Part shown: piece after piece, positions 28,992 through 37,314 of the stretch
Layout of the letters: each line of letters opens with the position of its first letter
Numbering within the stretch: the first letter of the stretch is position 1
NCBI RefSeq assembly: GCF_026072635.1
Contig: NZ_AP023081.1
Span: forward strand, 1,572,501 to 1,636,500
Reading direction: 5' to 3'
Source: Pseudomonas solani
GTDB taxonomy: Bacteria; Pseudomonadota; Gammaproteobacteria; Pseudomonadales; Pseudomonadaceae
Length of the DNA stretch: 64,000 bases
Notes under the pieces: generated by a model
Databases searched by the model: none
What the model saw: the letters and a program-made list of their open reading frames with translations, nothing else
Told to the model about the DNA's origin: nothing
Made by a program: the position numbers and the translations under genes

Positions 28992-30941
28992 ATGCACGCC
29001 TTCCCGCACCTGTTCGAACCCCTGCACATCCGTGGCAAGCGCCTGAAGAACCGCATCATGTCCAGCGGCCACGACACCAGCCTGCCCACCGACAACCGGG
29101 TCAACGACGCGCTGATCGCCTACCAGCGCACCCGCGCCGAAGGCGGCGTCGGGCTGATCGTGCTGCAGGTGGCCGGTGTGCACGACAGCGCCCGCTACAC
29201 CTCGCACGTGCTTATGGCCACCGACGACACCTGTATCGAGGGCTACCGCGAACTGGCCGAGGCCTGCCAGGCCCACGGCACCCTGGTGCTGTCGCAACTG
29301 TTCCACCCCGGGCGGGAAATCATGGAGACCGCCAGTGGCCTGCTGGCGGTGGCCTATGCGCCCTCGGTCAGCCCCAACGAGCGCTTCCGGGTAATGCCCC
29401 GGGCGCTCGACCAGCGGATGATCGACGAGATAGTCGCCGGCTACGGCGCCGCCACCCGCCGTCTGCGCCAGGCCGGCCTCGATGGCGTGGAAGTGGTGGC
29501 CAGCCACGGCTACCTGCCCGCCCAGTTCCTCAACCCCCGGGTCAACCACCGCGAGGACGGCTACAACGGCGATCTGGACGCGCGCCTGCGCTTTCTCCGC
29601 GAGGTGCTGTCGGCGGTTCGCCAGGCCGGCGGCGAGGACTTCATCGTCGGCCTGCGCATCTCCGCCGACGAGCGCGATCCGCAGGGGCTCAGCGAGGATG
29701 AATCGCTGCAGGCCGTGCTCGCCCTGGAAAGCGAACTGGACTACGTGCACCTGGTAGCCGGCACCTCCGCCTCCCTCGGCGGCGCCGTGCACATCGCGCC
29801 GCCCATGGCCATCGCGGCGGCCTACCTCGCGCCGACCGCGGCCGGGTTCAAGGCACGACTGCATATCCCCCTGTTCGTCACCGGGCGCATCAACCAGCCC
29901 CAGGAAGCGGAGCAGATCATCGCCAACGGCCAGGCCGATGTCTGCGGCATGACCCGCGCCCTGATCTGCGACCCGCTGATGCCGGAGAAAACCGTCGGCG
30001 GCCGCGTCGAGGACGTGCGCGCCTGCATCGCCTGCAACCAGGCCTGCATCGGCCACTTCCACAAGGGCTACCCGATCTCCTGCATCCAGCACCCGGAAAC
30101 CGGCCGCGAGCTGCGCTATGGCCAGCCGGCCAGGGCCACGCGGGCGCAGCGCATCATGGTGGTCGGCGGCGGCCCGGCCGGCATGAAGGCCGCCGCCGTG
30201 GCCGCGCAGCGTGGCCATGAGGTGACGCTGTTCGAAGCGGCTGCGCAGCTCGGCGGCCAGGTGCTGCTGGCGCAACTGCTGCCCCGGCGCAGTGAGTTCG
30301 GCGGTGCCGCCACCAACCTGCAGCGGGAAATGGAACTGGCCGGCGTGAAGGTCGTGCGCAACACCCGCGTCGACCGTGCCCTGGTGGAGCGCGAGCGCCC
30401 GGACCAGTTGATCATCGCCACGGGCGCCACGCCTTACTGGCCGGATTTCGAGCGCGGTGGGGCACTGCAGGTGGTGGATGCCTGGCAGGTGCTCAGGGGC
30501 GAGGTGCAGCTCGGCCCTTCGGTGGTGGTCGCCGACTGGCGCTGCGACTGGATCGGCCCCGGCATCGCCGAGCACCTGGCGCGCAACGGCCACCAGGTGC
30601 GCCTGGCGGTGAATGGCACCCACTGCGGCGAAAGCCTACCCCTCTATGTGCGCGACCAGATGGTGGGCGAGCTGCACCGCCTCGGCATCCCCATCACGCC
30701 TTACGCACGGCTCTATGGCTGCGATGACGACACCGTCTACATGATGCACACCGCCAGCGGCGAGCCCATGCTGTTCGAGGCCGTGGATACCCTGGTGCTG
30801 TGCCAGGGCCACCAGCCGCTGGATGAGCTGGGGGCGACCCTGGAAGGCCTGGTGCCCTTCCAGCGCATCGGCGATTGCCTGGCCGCACGCACGGCGGAGG
30901 AAGCCATATTCGAGGGGTTGCAGGCGGCCTGGGAAATCTAG
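28992..30941 (+). CDS. TMADH/2,4-dienoyl-CoA-reductase-type iron-sulfur flavoenzyme
   Basis: A 649-residue, three-domain flavoenzyme. Residues 1-340 form an Old-Yellow-Enzyme TIM barrel for FMN (LFEPLHIRGKRLKNRIMSS; SHGYLPAQFLNPRVNHREDG). Cys345, 348, 352 and 364 (spacing CxxCxxxC-x11-C) bind a 4Fe-4S cluster, the spacing of dienoyl-CoA reductase. RIMVVGGGPAGMKAAAVAAQ (about 387 on) starts the nucleotide-binding domain. Relatives include trimethylamine dehydrogenase, dimethylglycine demethylase DgcA and dienoyl-CoA reductase. The SSGHDTSLPTDN segment and the amine-type binding protein next door favour demethylation of an N-methyl compound. That is inference. Confidence 0.8.
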   Translation: MHAFPHLFEPLHIRGKRLKNRIMSSGHDTSLPTDNRVNDALIAYQRTRAEGGVGLIVLQVAGVHDSARYTSHVLMATDDTCIEGYRELAEACQAHGTLVLSQLFHPGREIMETASGLLAVAYAPSVSPNERFRVMPRALDQRMIDEIVAGYGAATRRLRQAGLDGVEVVASHGYLPAQFLNPRVNHREDGYNGDLDARLRFLREVLSAVRQAGGEDFIVGLRISADERDPQGLSEDESLQAVLALESELDYVHLVAGTSASLGGAVHIAPPMAIAAAYLAPTAAGFKARLHIPLFVTGRINQPQEAEQIIANGQADVCGMTRALICDPLMPEKTVGGRVEDVRACIACNQACIGHFHKGYPISCIQHPETGRELRYGQPARATRAQRIMVVGGGPAGMKAAAVAAQRGHEVTLFEAAAQLGGQVLLAQLLPRRSEFGGAATNLQREMELAGVKVVRNTRVDRALVERERPDQLIIATGATPYWPDFERGGALQVVDAWQVLRGEVQLGPSVVVADWRCDWIGPGIAEHLARNGHQVRLAVNGTHCGESLPLYVRDQMVGELHRLGIPITPYARLYGCDDDTVYMMHTASGEPMLFEAVDTLVLCQGHQPLDELGATLEGLVPFQRIGDCLAARTAEEAIFEGLQAAWEI

Positions 30942-31024
30942 GGCGCGACGGGCCCGCGCCTGCTTTACAATGCCGCGTTCGCGCGGGGCCAGCCCTCCGC
31001 CCAGCCCCAAGGACCGGAGGGATC

Positions 31025-31620
31025 ATGAGCCCCAGCCTGCCGCCGCCCGGCACCGCCAATGCGCCCGAGAGCCAGTTCCTCGGTACGCGCATCCGCGCCC
31101 TGCGCAAGCGCCGCGACATGACCCTCGCCGAGCTGGCCGAACAGAGCTCGCTGACCGCCGGCTACATCAGCCAGCTGGAACGCAACCTGGCCTATCCCTC
31201 GATCCCCGCGCTGTTCAATATCGCCCGCAGCCTGGGCGTGACCATCCAATGGTTTTTTGCCAGCGAAGCCCCCACCGCCGAGGCGGACAAAGGCTATGTG
31301 GTGCGCAAGAACAGCCGCATGAGCTTGCACTACGACGACGGCATCACCGACGAGCTGCTCAGCCCGCAACCAAGCCGCTCGCTGGAAATCCTCCACTCGC
31401 GATTCCCCCGGGCACCTACAGCGAAGAGAGCTACAGCCACGAGGGCGAAGAAGCGGGCTATGTGCTCAGCGGTGAATTCGAGCTCTGGGTCGGCGAACGC
31501 CACTTCCTGCTGGGTGAAGGCGACAGCTTCGCCTTCTCCAGCCAGGAGCCCCACCGCTACGGCAACCCCGGCGACAAGGACACGCTGATCCTCTGGATCA
31601 TCACCCCGCCGACCTTCTGA
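31025..31620 (+). pseudogene. XRE-family regulator with C-terminal cupin domain, broken by a frameshift in a C-run
   Basis: From the ATG at 31025 (GGAGG four bases upstream) the first frame reads an N-terminal helix-turn-helix (about 20-75: RIRALRKRRDMTLAELAEQS, then GYISQLERNLAYPSIPALFN) and a linker up to SLEILHSRF. The cupin half continues in the next frame: PPGTYSEESYSHEGEEAGYV, then LSGEFELWVG and FSSQEPHRYGNPGDK, ending at 31620. One missing base in the C5 run at 31405-31409 explains it; six Cs would restore RFPPGTY and give about 198 residues. Proteins of this type (PuuR/SutR-like) sense small metabolites and usually repress adjacent catabolic genes, here probably the amine island. Whether the break is biological or a sequencing error cannot be told. 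Confidence 0.85.
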
Positions 31621-31638
31621 GGCGGGCCTGGCCCGGGC

Positions 31639-32907
31639 TCACCCCAACTGGCGGGCGATGCCGCCCAGCAACCGCTCCAGCGCCCCCTGGTTGGCCCTGA
31701 GCACCGCCAGCCCGGCATCGTGCATGCGGGTCGCGGCGGCGCTGTCGCGCCAGAGGCTGGCGACGGCGCTCTGCAACGCTTCGGTGTCGGCCACTTCGAT
31801 CAGGGCGCCGTTGTCACGCAGCTGCGCGGCGATATCGAGGAAGTTGAACAGGTGCGGGCCGCTGAGCACGGGCTTGCCCAGCGCGGCCGGCTCCAGCAGG
31901 TTGTGCCCGCCATTGGGCACCAGGCTGCCACCGACGAAGGCGATGTCGGCCAGGGCGAAGAGGAACAGCAGCTCGCCCATGGTGTCGCCCACCAGCACCG
32001 ACGTCGCGGCGGTGACCGGCTCGCCGGTGGAGCGACGCACCGCAGCGAAACCTTCGCGGCAGCACAGTTCGAATACCGGGTTGAAGCGCTCCGGGTGACG
32101 GGGCACCAGAAGCAGCAGCGCATCGGGGCGCTCGGCCAGCAGTTGGCGATGGGCGGCGAGGATGATCTCGTCCTCCCCCGCATGGGTGCTGGCGGCGATC
32201 CAGACCGGGCGTTGCTCGGCGGCCCATTGCTGGCGCAGGTCGGCGGCGCGGATGGGCAGCTCGGGGTCAATGCGCAGGTCGAACTTGATCGAGCCGGTCA
32301 CCGTCACCGCTTCGGGGCGGGCTCCAAGGGTGCGGAAACGCTCGGCCTCGGCTTCGGTCTGCACCGCGAGCCAGCTCAGCTCGGCGAGCATGGGCGCCGT
32401 CAGCTTGTGGAAGCGCGCGTAGCCACGGGCGGAACGCTCGGACAGCCGCGCATTGGCCAGCACCACCGGCACGCCGCGCTTGTGGCACTGGTGGATATGG
32501 TTGGGCCACAGCTCGGTTTCCATGATCACCGCCAGCTTCGGCTTGAGCAGGCGCTGGAAGCGCGCCGCCGCCCAGGGCAGGTCATAGGGCAGGTAGCAGT
32601 GCTGCACCTGGTCGCCGAACATCGCGCGGATGCGCTCCGAGCCGGTGGGGGTCATGCAGGTGACGGTGATCGGCAGTTGCGGGTCGCGTTCGCGCAGGGC
32701 GCGGATCATTGGCGCCGCGGCGATGCTCTCGCCCACGGATACCGCGTGGACCCAGATGCCGCCCGGTTGCAGGGGCGGCAGGCCGAAGGCGAAGCGCTCG
32801 GCGATGCGCCGGGCATAGGCCGGCGCGCGCCAGGCCCGCCAGGCCAGGCGCAGGGCGATGAGGGGCAGGCCGAGGTGGAACAGCAGGGTATAGAGGGTGC
32901 GATTCAT
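31639..32907 (-). CDS. waaA: 3-deoxy-D-manno-octulosonic acid (Kdo) transferase
   Basis: Adds Kdo to lipid A precursor at the inner leaflet, the first step of the LPS core. The 422 residues include an N-terminal membrane anchor (about 2-20) and two Rossmann-like halves of the GT30 family. The presumed catalytic base is Glu60 in VHAVSVGESIAAAPM. The donor-side half shows LLLVPRHPERF and FVGGSLVPNGGHNLLEPAA. Length and motifs are those of E. coli and Pseudomonas WaaA. It converges with the broken XRE-cupin gene, only 18 bases apart, and no terminator is visible between them. Confidence 0.97.
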   Translation of the reverse strand: MNRTLYTLLFHLGLPLIALRLAWRAWRAPAYARRIAERFAFGLPPLQPGGIWVHAVSVGESIAAAPMIRALRERDPQLPITVTCMTPTGSERIRAMFGDQVQHCYLPYDLPWAAARFQRLLKPKLAVIMETELWPNHIHQCHKRGVPVVLANARLSERSARGYARFHKLTAPMLAELSWLAVQTEAEAERFRTLGARPEAVTVTGSIKFDLRIDPELPIRAADLRQQWAAEQRPVWIAASTHAGEDEIILAAHRQLLAERPDALLLLVPRHPERFNPVFELCCREGFAAVRRSTGEPVTAATSVLVGDTMGELLFLFALADIAFVGGSLVPNGGHNLLEPAALGKPVLSGPHLFNFLDIAAQLRDNGALIEVADTEALQSAVASLWRDSAAATRMHDAGLAVLRANQGALERLLGGIARQLG

Positions 32908-32940
32908 GGGCGCGGAGCTTATCAGAGCACGGGCCCGGGA

Positions 32941-33825
32941 TCAGCCGACGGCCTTGAGGTGCTCGGCGAAGCAGTCGGCCAGCCACAGCGCCGCCGGACC
33001 CAGCGCCTCGTCGCGGCGGCACACCAACTCCACCACCAGCGGCGGCGGCGTCCAGTCGCTGCTCAGCTCCACCAGCTGGTTCTGGTAGGTCGGGTACTGC
33101 ACCACGTGGCGTGGCAGCCAGGCCCAACCGAGGTTGCGCATCAGCAGCTCGGCCATGGTGTAGAAGCTGTCAGTACGCCAGATCGACGGGCTGAGCTGCT
33201 CGCCGCCGGGGTAGCGGCTGTCCTGGGGCGCCATCAGCAACTGGCGATGCCGGGCCAGCTCGCGGCGGTCGACATGGCCGACGCCCGCCAGGGGATGGCC
33301 GACGCCACAGACGGTGACCATCTCGATGGTGCCCAGGCGCTGGCGCTCCAGTGCCTCGGGCATCTGCTCATGGTGAAACAGCAGGCCCAGGTCGGCGCGG
33401 CGCTCCAGCAGCTTGCGCGCCACATCGCCCTGGGCACCGCTGGCCAGTTGCACCTCCAGCAGAGGGAAGGCCTGGGCCAGGGCCTCCAGGCTGTCGAGCA
33501 CCGGCTGGTAGGGCATGGCTTCGTCCTGGGCCAGGCGCAGGCGCACCTCCTCACCGCGCACCAGCCCCAGCGCGCGCCCCTCCAGGCGCTCGCACTGGCG
33601 CAACACTTCCCGCGCCTCCTCCAGCAAGGTGCTGCCCGCGGCCGTCAGGCGTGGCTGGCGCCCGCTGCTGCGCTCGAACAGGGTGACGCCGAGATCGGCC
33701 TCCAGTAGGGCGATGGCGCTGCTCACCGCCGACTGCACGCGGTTGAGCCGGCGCGCCGCCGATGAGAACGAGTGGCCCTCGGCGACGCTGACGAACAGGC
33801 GGATCTGCTCCAGGTTCCACTGCAT
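32941..33825 (-). CDS. LysR-family transcriptional regulator
   Basis: A 294-residue LTTR. The winged helix-turn-helix is at residues 1-60 (MQWNLEQIRLFVSVAEGHSF, then AARRLNRVQSAVSSAIALLE) and the effector-binding domain runs from about 90 to 290. The gene is divergent from emrE, and a palindrome with the LTTR T-N11-A pattern lies right before its start codon (33827-33849). That layout suggests it regulates itself and emrE. It is the counterpart of PA4989 next to emrE in PAO1, as I recall. The inducer is unknown. Confidence 0.9.
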   Translation of the reverse strand: MQWNLEQIRLFVSVAEGHSFSSAARRLNRVQSAVSSAIALLEADLGVTLFERSSGRQPRLTAAGSTLLEEAREVLRQCERLEGRALGLVRGEEVRLRLAQDEAMPYQPVLDSLEALAQAFPLLEVQLASGAQGDVARKLLERRADLGLLFHHEQMPEALERQRLGTIEMVTVCGVGHPLAGVGHVDRRELARHRQLLMAPQDSRYPGGEQLSPSIWRTDSFYTMAELLMRNLGWAWLPRHVVQYPTYQNQLVELSSDWTPPPLVVELVCRRDEALGPAALWLADCFAEHLKAVG

Positions 33826-33826
33826 G

Positions 33827-33849
33827 ACCTATCTCCTATTCAGATAGGT
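33827..33849. promoter_or_regulatory. LysR-type operator between the regulator gene and emrE
   Basis: ACCTATCT-N7-AGATAGGT is a perfect eight-base inverted repeat fitting the LTTR T-N11-A rule. It begins two bases upstream of the LysR start codon. Its centre is about 50 bases before the likely emrE transcription start, given a -10 element TAGAAT at 33878-33883 with no good -35, as expected for an activated promoter. Confidence 0.6.
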
Positions 33850-33911
33850 AATCACTTTATCCCATCATCCAGATGACTAGAATCGGCAGCCTGATTTCAA
33901 AGGAGGCCATC

Positions 33912-34244
33912 ATGACCGGCTATCTGTACCTCGCCATCGCCATCACCGCCGAAGTGATCGCCACCACCTCGATGAAGGCCCTCGACGGCTTCAGCAAACC
34001 CGTTCCGCTGCTGCTGGTGGTGATCGGCTACAGCATCTCCTTCTGGATGCTCAGCCTGGTGGTGAAAAGCATTCCCGTGGGCATCGCCTATGCGATCTGG
34101 GCGGGCCTGGGCATCGTTCTGGTGAGCATCGCCGCGGTCTTCCTCTACCAGCAGAAGCTGGACCTCCCGGCCATGCTCGGCATGGGCCTGATCGTTTCCG
34201 GCGTGGTGGTGATCCAGCTGTTCTCCAACAGCACCGGCCACTGA
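33912..34244 (+). CDS. emrE: Small multidrug resistance (SMR) efflux protein EmrE
   Basis: A 110-residue, four-helix drug/proton antiporter that works as an antiparallel dimer and exports quaternary ammonium and other cationic compounds. The essential Glu14 (IAITAEVIATTSMKA) and Trp63 (AYAIWAGLG) are present, as in E. coli EmrE. The last helix carries GLIVSGVVVIQLFS. AGGAGG lies five bases before the ATG. It is divergent from a LysR gene that probably controls it; 65 bases downstream the next gene starts from its own promoter. Confidence 0.95.
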   Translation: MTGYLYLAIAITAEVIATTSMKALDGFSKPVPLLLVVIGYSISFWMLSLVVKSIPVGIAYAIWAGLGIVLVSIAAVFLYQQKLDLPAMLGMGLIVSGVVVIQLFSNSTGH

Positions 34245-34274
34245 TCCACGTCGGCCCCGCCTCACGGCGCGCGT

Positions 34275-34280
34275 TATACT
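34275..34280 (+). promoter_or_regulatory. -10 element for the FAD oxidoreductase operon
   Basis: TATACT centred in the inverted repeat GGCGCGC / GCGCGCC (34266-34287), about 30 bases before the ATG at 34310. The same arrangement occurs at 9297-9315. No clear -35 is seen. Confidence 0.4.
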
Positions 34281-34309
34281 GCGCGCCGGTTTTCTTCGAG
34301 GCAGCTTCC

Positions 34310-35482
34310 ATGTCCCAGGTTCTCAGCACCGACGTCCTCATCGTCGGCGGCGGCGTCGCCGGTCTCTGGCTCGCCGCACGCCTGCGCGGCCAGGGCTACT
34401 CCACCCTGCTGGTGGAGAACGCCAGCCTCGGCGGCGGCCAGAGCGTAAAGTCCCAGGGCATCATCCACGGCGGCGCCAAGTACGCCCTGCACGGCGCGCT
34501 GACCGGCGCCTCGGAAGCCATCGCCGACATGCCCCGCCGCTGGCGCGAGGCCCTGGCCGGTGACGGCGAGCTGGACCTGCGCCCGGTGCGCCTGCTGTCC
34601 GATGCCCATTACCTGTGGTCGCCCGGCTCGCTGGCCGGCAACATCACCAGCTTCTTCGCCAGCAAGGCGGTGCGCGGCCGCGTCGACCAGGTCAAGGGCG
34701 AGGCCCTGCCGCCGGCGCTGCAACACCCGAAATTCAAGGGCAAGGTCTATCGCCTCGCCGAACTGGTGCTCGACGTGCCGAGCCTGATCCAGCGCCTGGC
34801 GGACCTGGCCGGCGACGGCCTGCTGGCCGGGCACGCCATCGAGCCGCTGCGCGAGGGTGACGAGTTGGTCGGCCTGGTGGTCGATGGCCGCGCCATCCGC
34901 GCCCAGCGCATCGTCCTCAGTGCCGGCGCCGGTAACGAGGCGCTGCTGCAGGCCCTGGGCATCCAGCAGCCCGGCATGCAGCGCCGCCCGCTGCACATGG
35001 TGATGGTCAAGGCGCCCAGCCTGAAGCCGCTCTACGCCCACTGCCTCGGTGGCGGCCCCAAACCGCGCGTCACCGTCACCACCCACCCTGCCGCCGATGG
35101 CCAGTGGGTCTGGTACCTGGGCGGCGACATCGCCGAAGCCGATGGCGTCGCACGCAACGAAGCCGAGCAGATCGCCGCCGCCGAGAAGGAACTGCACGAC
35201 CTGCTGCCCTGGATCGACCTCTCCGCCGCCCAGTGGGCGACCCTGCGGGTGGACCGCGCCGAACCGAGCCAATCCGGCCTGGTGCGCCCGGACAATGCCT
35301 TCCTCGCCGACCAGGGCCGCCTGCTGGTGGGCTGGCCGACCAAGCTGGCGCTGGCCCCGGACTTCGCCGACCGGGTGATCGCCGCCCTGGAGCGCGACGG
35401 GGTGCAACCGACCCAGCAGCCGCCCCTGCCCGAACTGCCGCGCCCGAGCCTGGCGCAACCGGTATGGGAGGAACTGCTGTGA
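34310..35482 (+). CDS. FAD-dependent oxidoreductase (DAO-type)
   Basis: A 390-residue protein with the N-terminal dinucleotide-binding motif VGGGVAGLWLAARLRGQGYS (about 10-30) and an overall pattern of glycine/D-amino-acid-oxidase-like flavoproteins: SQGIIHGGAKYALHG follows and GLVRPDNAFLADQGRLLVGW lies near the C terminus. The substrate is unknown. Its stop codon overlaps the GTG of the aldo/keto reductase gene, so the two are translationally coupled. The pair corresponds to PA4991-PA4992. It has its own promoter candidate at 34275. Confidence 0.8.
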   Translation: MSQVLSTDVLIVGGGVAGLWLAARLRGQGYSTLLVENASLGGGQSVKSQGIIHGGAKYALHGALTGASEAIADMPRRWREALAGDGELDLRPVRLLSDAHYLWSPGSLAGNITSFFASKAVRGRVDQVKGEALPPALQHPKFKGKVYRLAELVLDVPSLIQRLADLAGDGLLAGHAIEPLREGDELVGLVVDGRAIRAQRIVLSAGAGNEALLQALGIQQPGMQRRPLHMVMVKAPSLKPLYAHCLGGGPKPRVTVTTHPAADGQWVWYLGGDIAEADGVARNEAEQIAAAEKELHDLLPWIDLSAAQWATLRVDRAEPSQSGLVRPDNAFLADQGRLLVGWPTKLALAPDFADRVIAALERDGVQPTQQPPLPELPRPSLAQPVWEELL

Positions 35483-36294
35483 GCCAGAGCAGCCTGCATC
35501 ACCTGCACCGCCCCCTGGGCGACACCGGCCTGGTGGTTTCGCCGCTGGGCCTGGGCACCGTCAAGCTGGGCCGCGACCAGGGCGTCAAATACCCGTCCGG
35601 CTTCACCATCCCCGATGACGACGAAGCCGGCCGCCTGATCGGCCTGGCCCGCGAGCTGGGCATCAACCTGATCGACACCGCGCCGGCCTATGGCCGCAGC
35701 GAGGAACGCCTCGGCCCGCTGCTGCGCGGCCAGCGCCAGGACTGGGTGATCGTCAGCAAAAGCGGCGAGGAGTTCGAGGCGGGCCAGTCCAGCCACGACT
35801 TCAGTCCGGCGCACACGCGCCGCTCGGTGGAGCGCAGCCTCAAGCGCCTGGAGACCGATTACATCGACCTGCTGCTGCTGCATTCCGACGGCAACGACCT
35901 GCGCATCCTGCAGGACAGCGGCGCCTACGAGACCCTCGCCGAGCTCAAGCGCGAGGGCAAGATCCGCGCCTTCGGCCTCTCCGGCAAGACCGTGGAAGGC
36001 GGCCTGCTGGCGCTGGAGCGCGGCGACTGCGCCATGGTCACCTACAACCTCGCCGAACAGGGCGAGAAGCCGGTGCTGGACTATGCTGCCAGTCACGCCA
36101 AGGGCATCCTGATCAAGAAGGGCCTGGCCAGCGGCCATGCCTGCGTGGGAGCCGGCGTCGACCCGGTGAAGGCGAGCTTCGAGCTGATCTTCGGCCACCC
36201 AGGCGTCGGCAGCGCCATCATCGGAACCATCAATCCGCTGCACCTGTCCCACAATGTCACGACGGCCGCCGAGGTGCTGAAAGGCCGTCCCTAG
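35479..36294 (+). CDS. Aldo/keto reductase
   Basis: A 271-residue NAD(P)H-dependent TIM-barrel reductase. The catalytic tetrad is visible: Asp and Tyr in LIDTAPAYGRSEERLG, Lys in WVIVSKSGEEF and His in DLLLLHSDGND. RSVERSLKRLETDYIDLL is the family signature. The GTG start at 35479 overlaps the stop of the FAD oxidoreductase and has GGGAGGA upstream. A much longer frame exists upstream in the same phase, but it is antisense-like noise. Substrate unknown; the coupled flavoprotein suggests a shared pathway. Confidence 0.87.
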   Translation: MSQSSLHHLHRPLGDTGLVVSPLGLGTVKLGRDQGVKYPSGFTIPDDDEAGRLIGLARELGINLIDTAPAYGRSEERLGPLLRGQRQDWVIVSKSGEEFEAGQSSHDFSPAHTRRSVERSLKRLETDYIDLLLLHSDGNDLRILQDSGAYETLAELKREGKIRAFGLSGKTVEGGLLALERGDCAMVTYNLAEQGEKPVLDYAASHAKGILIKKGLASGHACVGAGVDPVKASFELIFGHPGVGSAIIGTINPLHLSHNVTTAAEVLKGRP

Positions 36295-36337
36295 AGCGCC
36301 GCAACTGCGGCCGACCCCGACGCAAGAAGGAGCCGAC

Positions 36338-37243
36338 ATGCCGCGAATACTCGCCCGTAAAGACCCGGGGGCGTTCAAGACCCTGCCCCTCCATGTCGAG
36401 GCCACGGCCGATGGCCTGGCCTACCAGGCCCTGGGGCTGCCGCTGAACTTCACCCAGATGCTCGAACGCCGCCGGCGCCCGGTGGAGATCGCCGACAGCC
36501 AGCGTTTCGCTGTCGAGCTGGCCAACCTGGGCGTCTCCGTGCGCCTGACCCTGGAGCTGCAGGGCCGAGAATACTGGGTGCTGGTGCGCCAGCGCCGGCT
36601 GGACCGCGGCGACACCGTGCTCAAGCTGATCTCCGGCTACGTGCCGGCCCATGAGCTCAACCTGCCGCTGCTCACTGCCATCCAAGAAGTGGCCGAGGAA
36701 TGCCTGATCGAGACGCCCGAAGGCTGGCTCGGCGGGCGCTTCGCCGATACCTGGCTGCCCACACCCTACCAGCGCCAGCTGCATTATCGCGAGGCCAGCC
36801 ACTTCCGCCTGAGCCCGTTGTCCGGTGCCGCACGCCCGGTGCAAAGCGGCAGCCTGACCCTGCTGGAACGCCCCCGCGCTTACGTGCACCTGCCCACCGC
36901 CTCGCTGCAGCTGGTCTACGACATGAGCCTGGAGCTGCCCCGCGACGCCCGCCAGCTGAGCTTCTTCCACGTCGATGAAAGCCTGCACGACGGCGAGCTG
37001 GTGGCCGCGCTGGAGCGGCGCCGCCCGGACATCTACCTGCTGGCCCGTGACCACGGCAAACCCACCGGCGAACTGCTGACCCTGCGCAATGGCGAACTCA
37101 AGCCCGCCAGCACCCGGGGCATCTGGCTGTCGGAAAGCTTCGCCGAGCAGGACGGCTGGCTGGTGCGCGACGAACGCATCCGCTGGAAGGACTGGCTGGC
37201 CCGCGTCGGCACCGCCGAGCAGGCCAAGCGCCTGGCCTGCTGA
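36338..37243 (+). CDS. Uncharacterised protein with a Nudix-like motif
   Basis: A 301-residue cytoplasmic protein corresponding to PA4993; relatives are sometimes labelled metal ABC transporter ATPase, but I see no Walker motifs. At about residues 106-134 the segment GYVPAHE, then nine residues, then QEVAEECLI resembles a Nudix box with a spacing two residues longer than usual. Surrounding beta-rich sequence (YWVLVRQRRLDRGDTVLKL before; RQLHYREASHFRL after) would suit that fold. AAGGAG lies six bases before the ATG. It follows the aldo/keto reductase by 43 bases, probably as the third gene of that operon. Function unknown. Confidence 0.65.
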   Translation: MPRILARKDPGAFKTLPLHVEATADGLAYQALGLPLNFTQMLERRRRPVEIADSQRFAVELANLGVSVRLTLELQGREYWVLVRQRRLDRGDTVLKLISGYVPAHELNLPLLTAIQEVAEECLIETPEGWLGGRFADTWLPTPYQRQLHYREASHFRLSPLSGAARPVQSGSLTLLERPRAYVHLPTASLQLVYDMSLELPRDARQLSFFHVDESLHDGELVAALERRRPDIYLLARDHGKPTGELLTLRNGELKPASTRGIWLSESFAEQDGWLVRDERIRWKDWLARVGTAEQAKRLAC

Positions 37244-37275
37244 GCCCCTGATAAACCCGTCGCCACAAAAAAAGA

Positions 37276-37293
37276 ACCCCGCCGAGGCGGGGT
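37276..37293 (-). terminator. Terminator for the acyl-CoA dehydrogenase operon
   Basis: ACCCCGCC and GGCGGGGT form eight-base arms around GA. On the minus strand TTC and a run of seven Ts follow, a classical intrinsic terminator. It also lies just after the convergent gene ending at 37243. Confidence 0.85.
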
Positions 37294-37314
37294 CAATCGG
37301 GCACTACAACAGAA

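Noticed and set aside
28956..30623. 555-codon open frame antisense to the flavoenzyme
   Set aside because: The opposite strand carries clear FMN, iron-sulfur and Rossmann motifs.
36338..37243. ABC-transporter ATPase label for this protein
   Set aside because: No Walker A, signature or Walker B motif is present.
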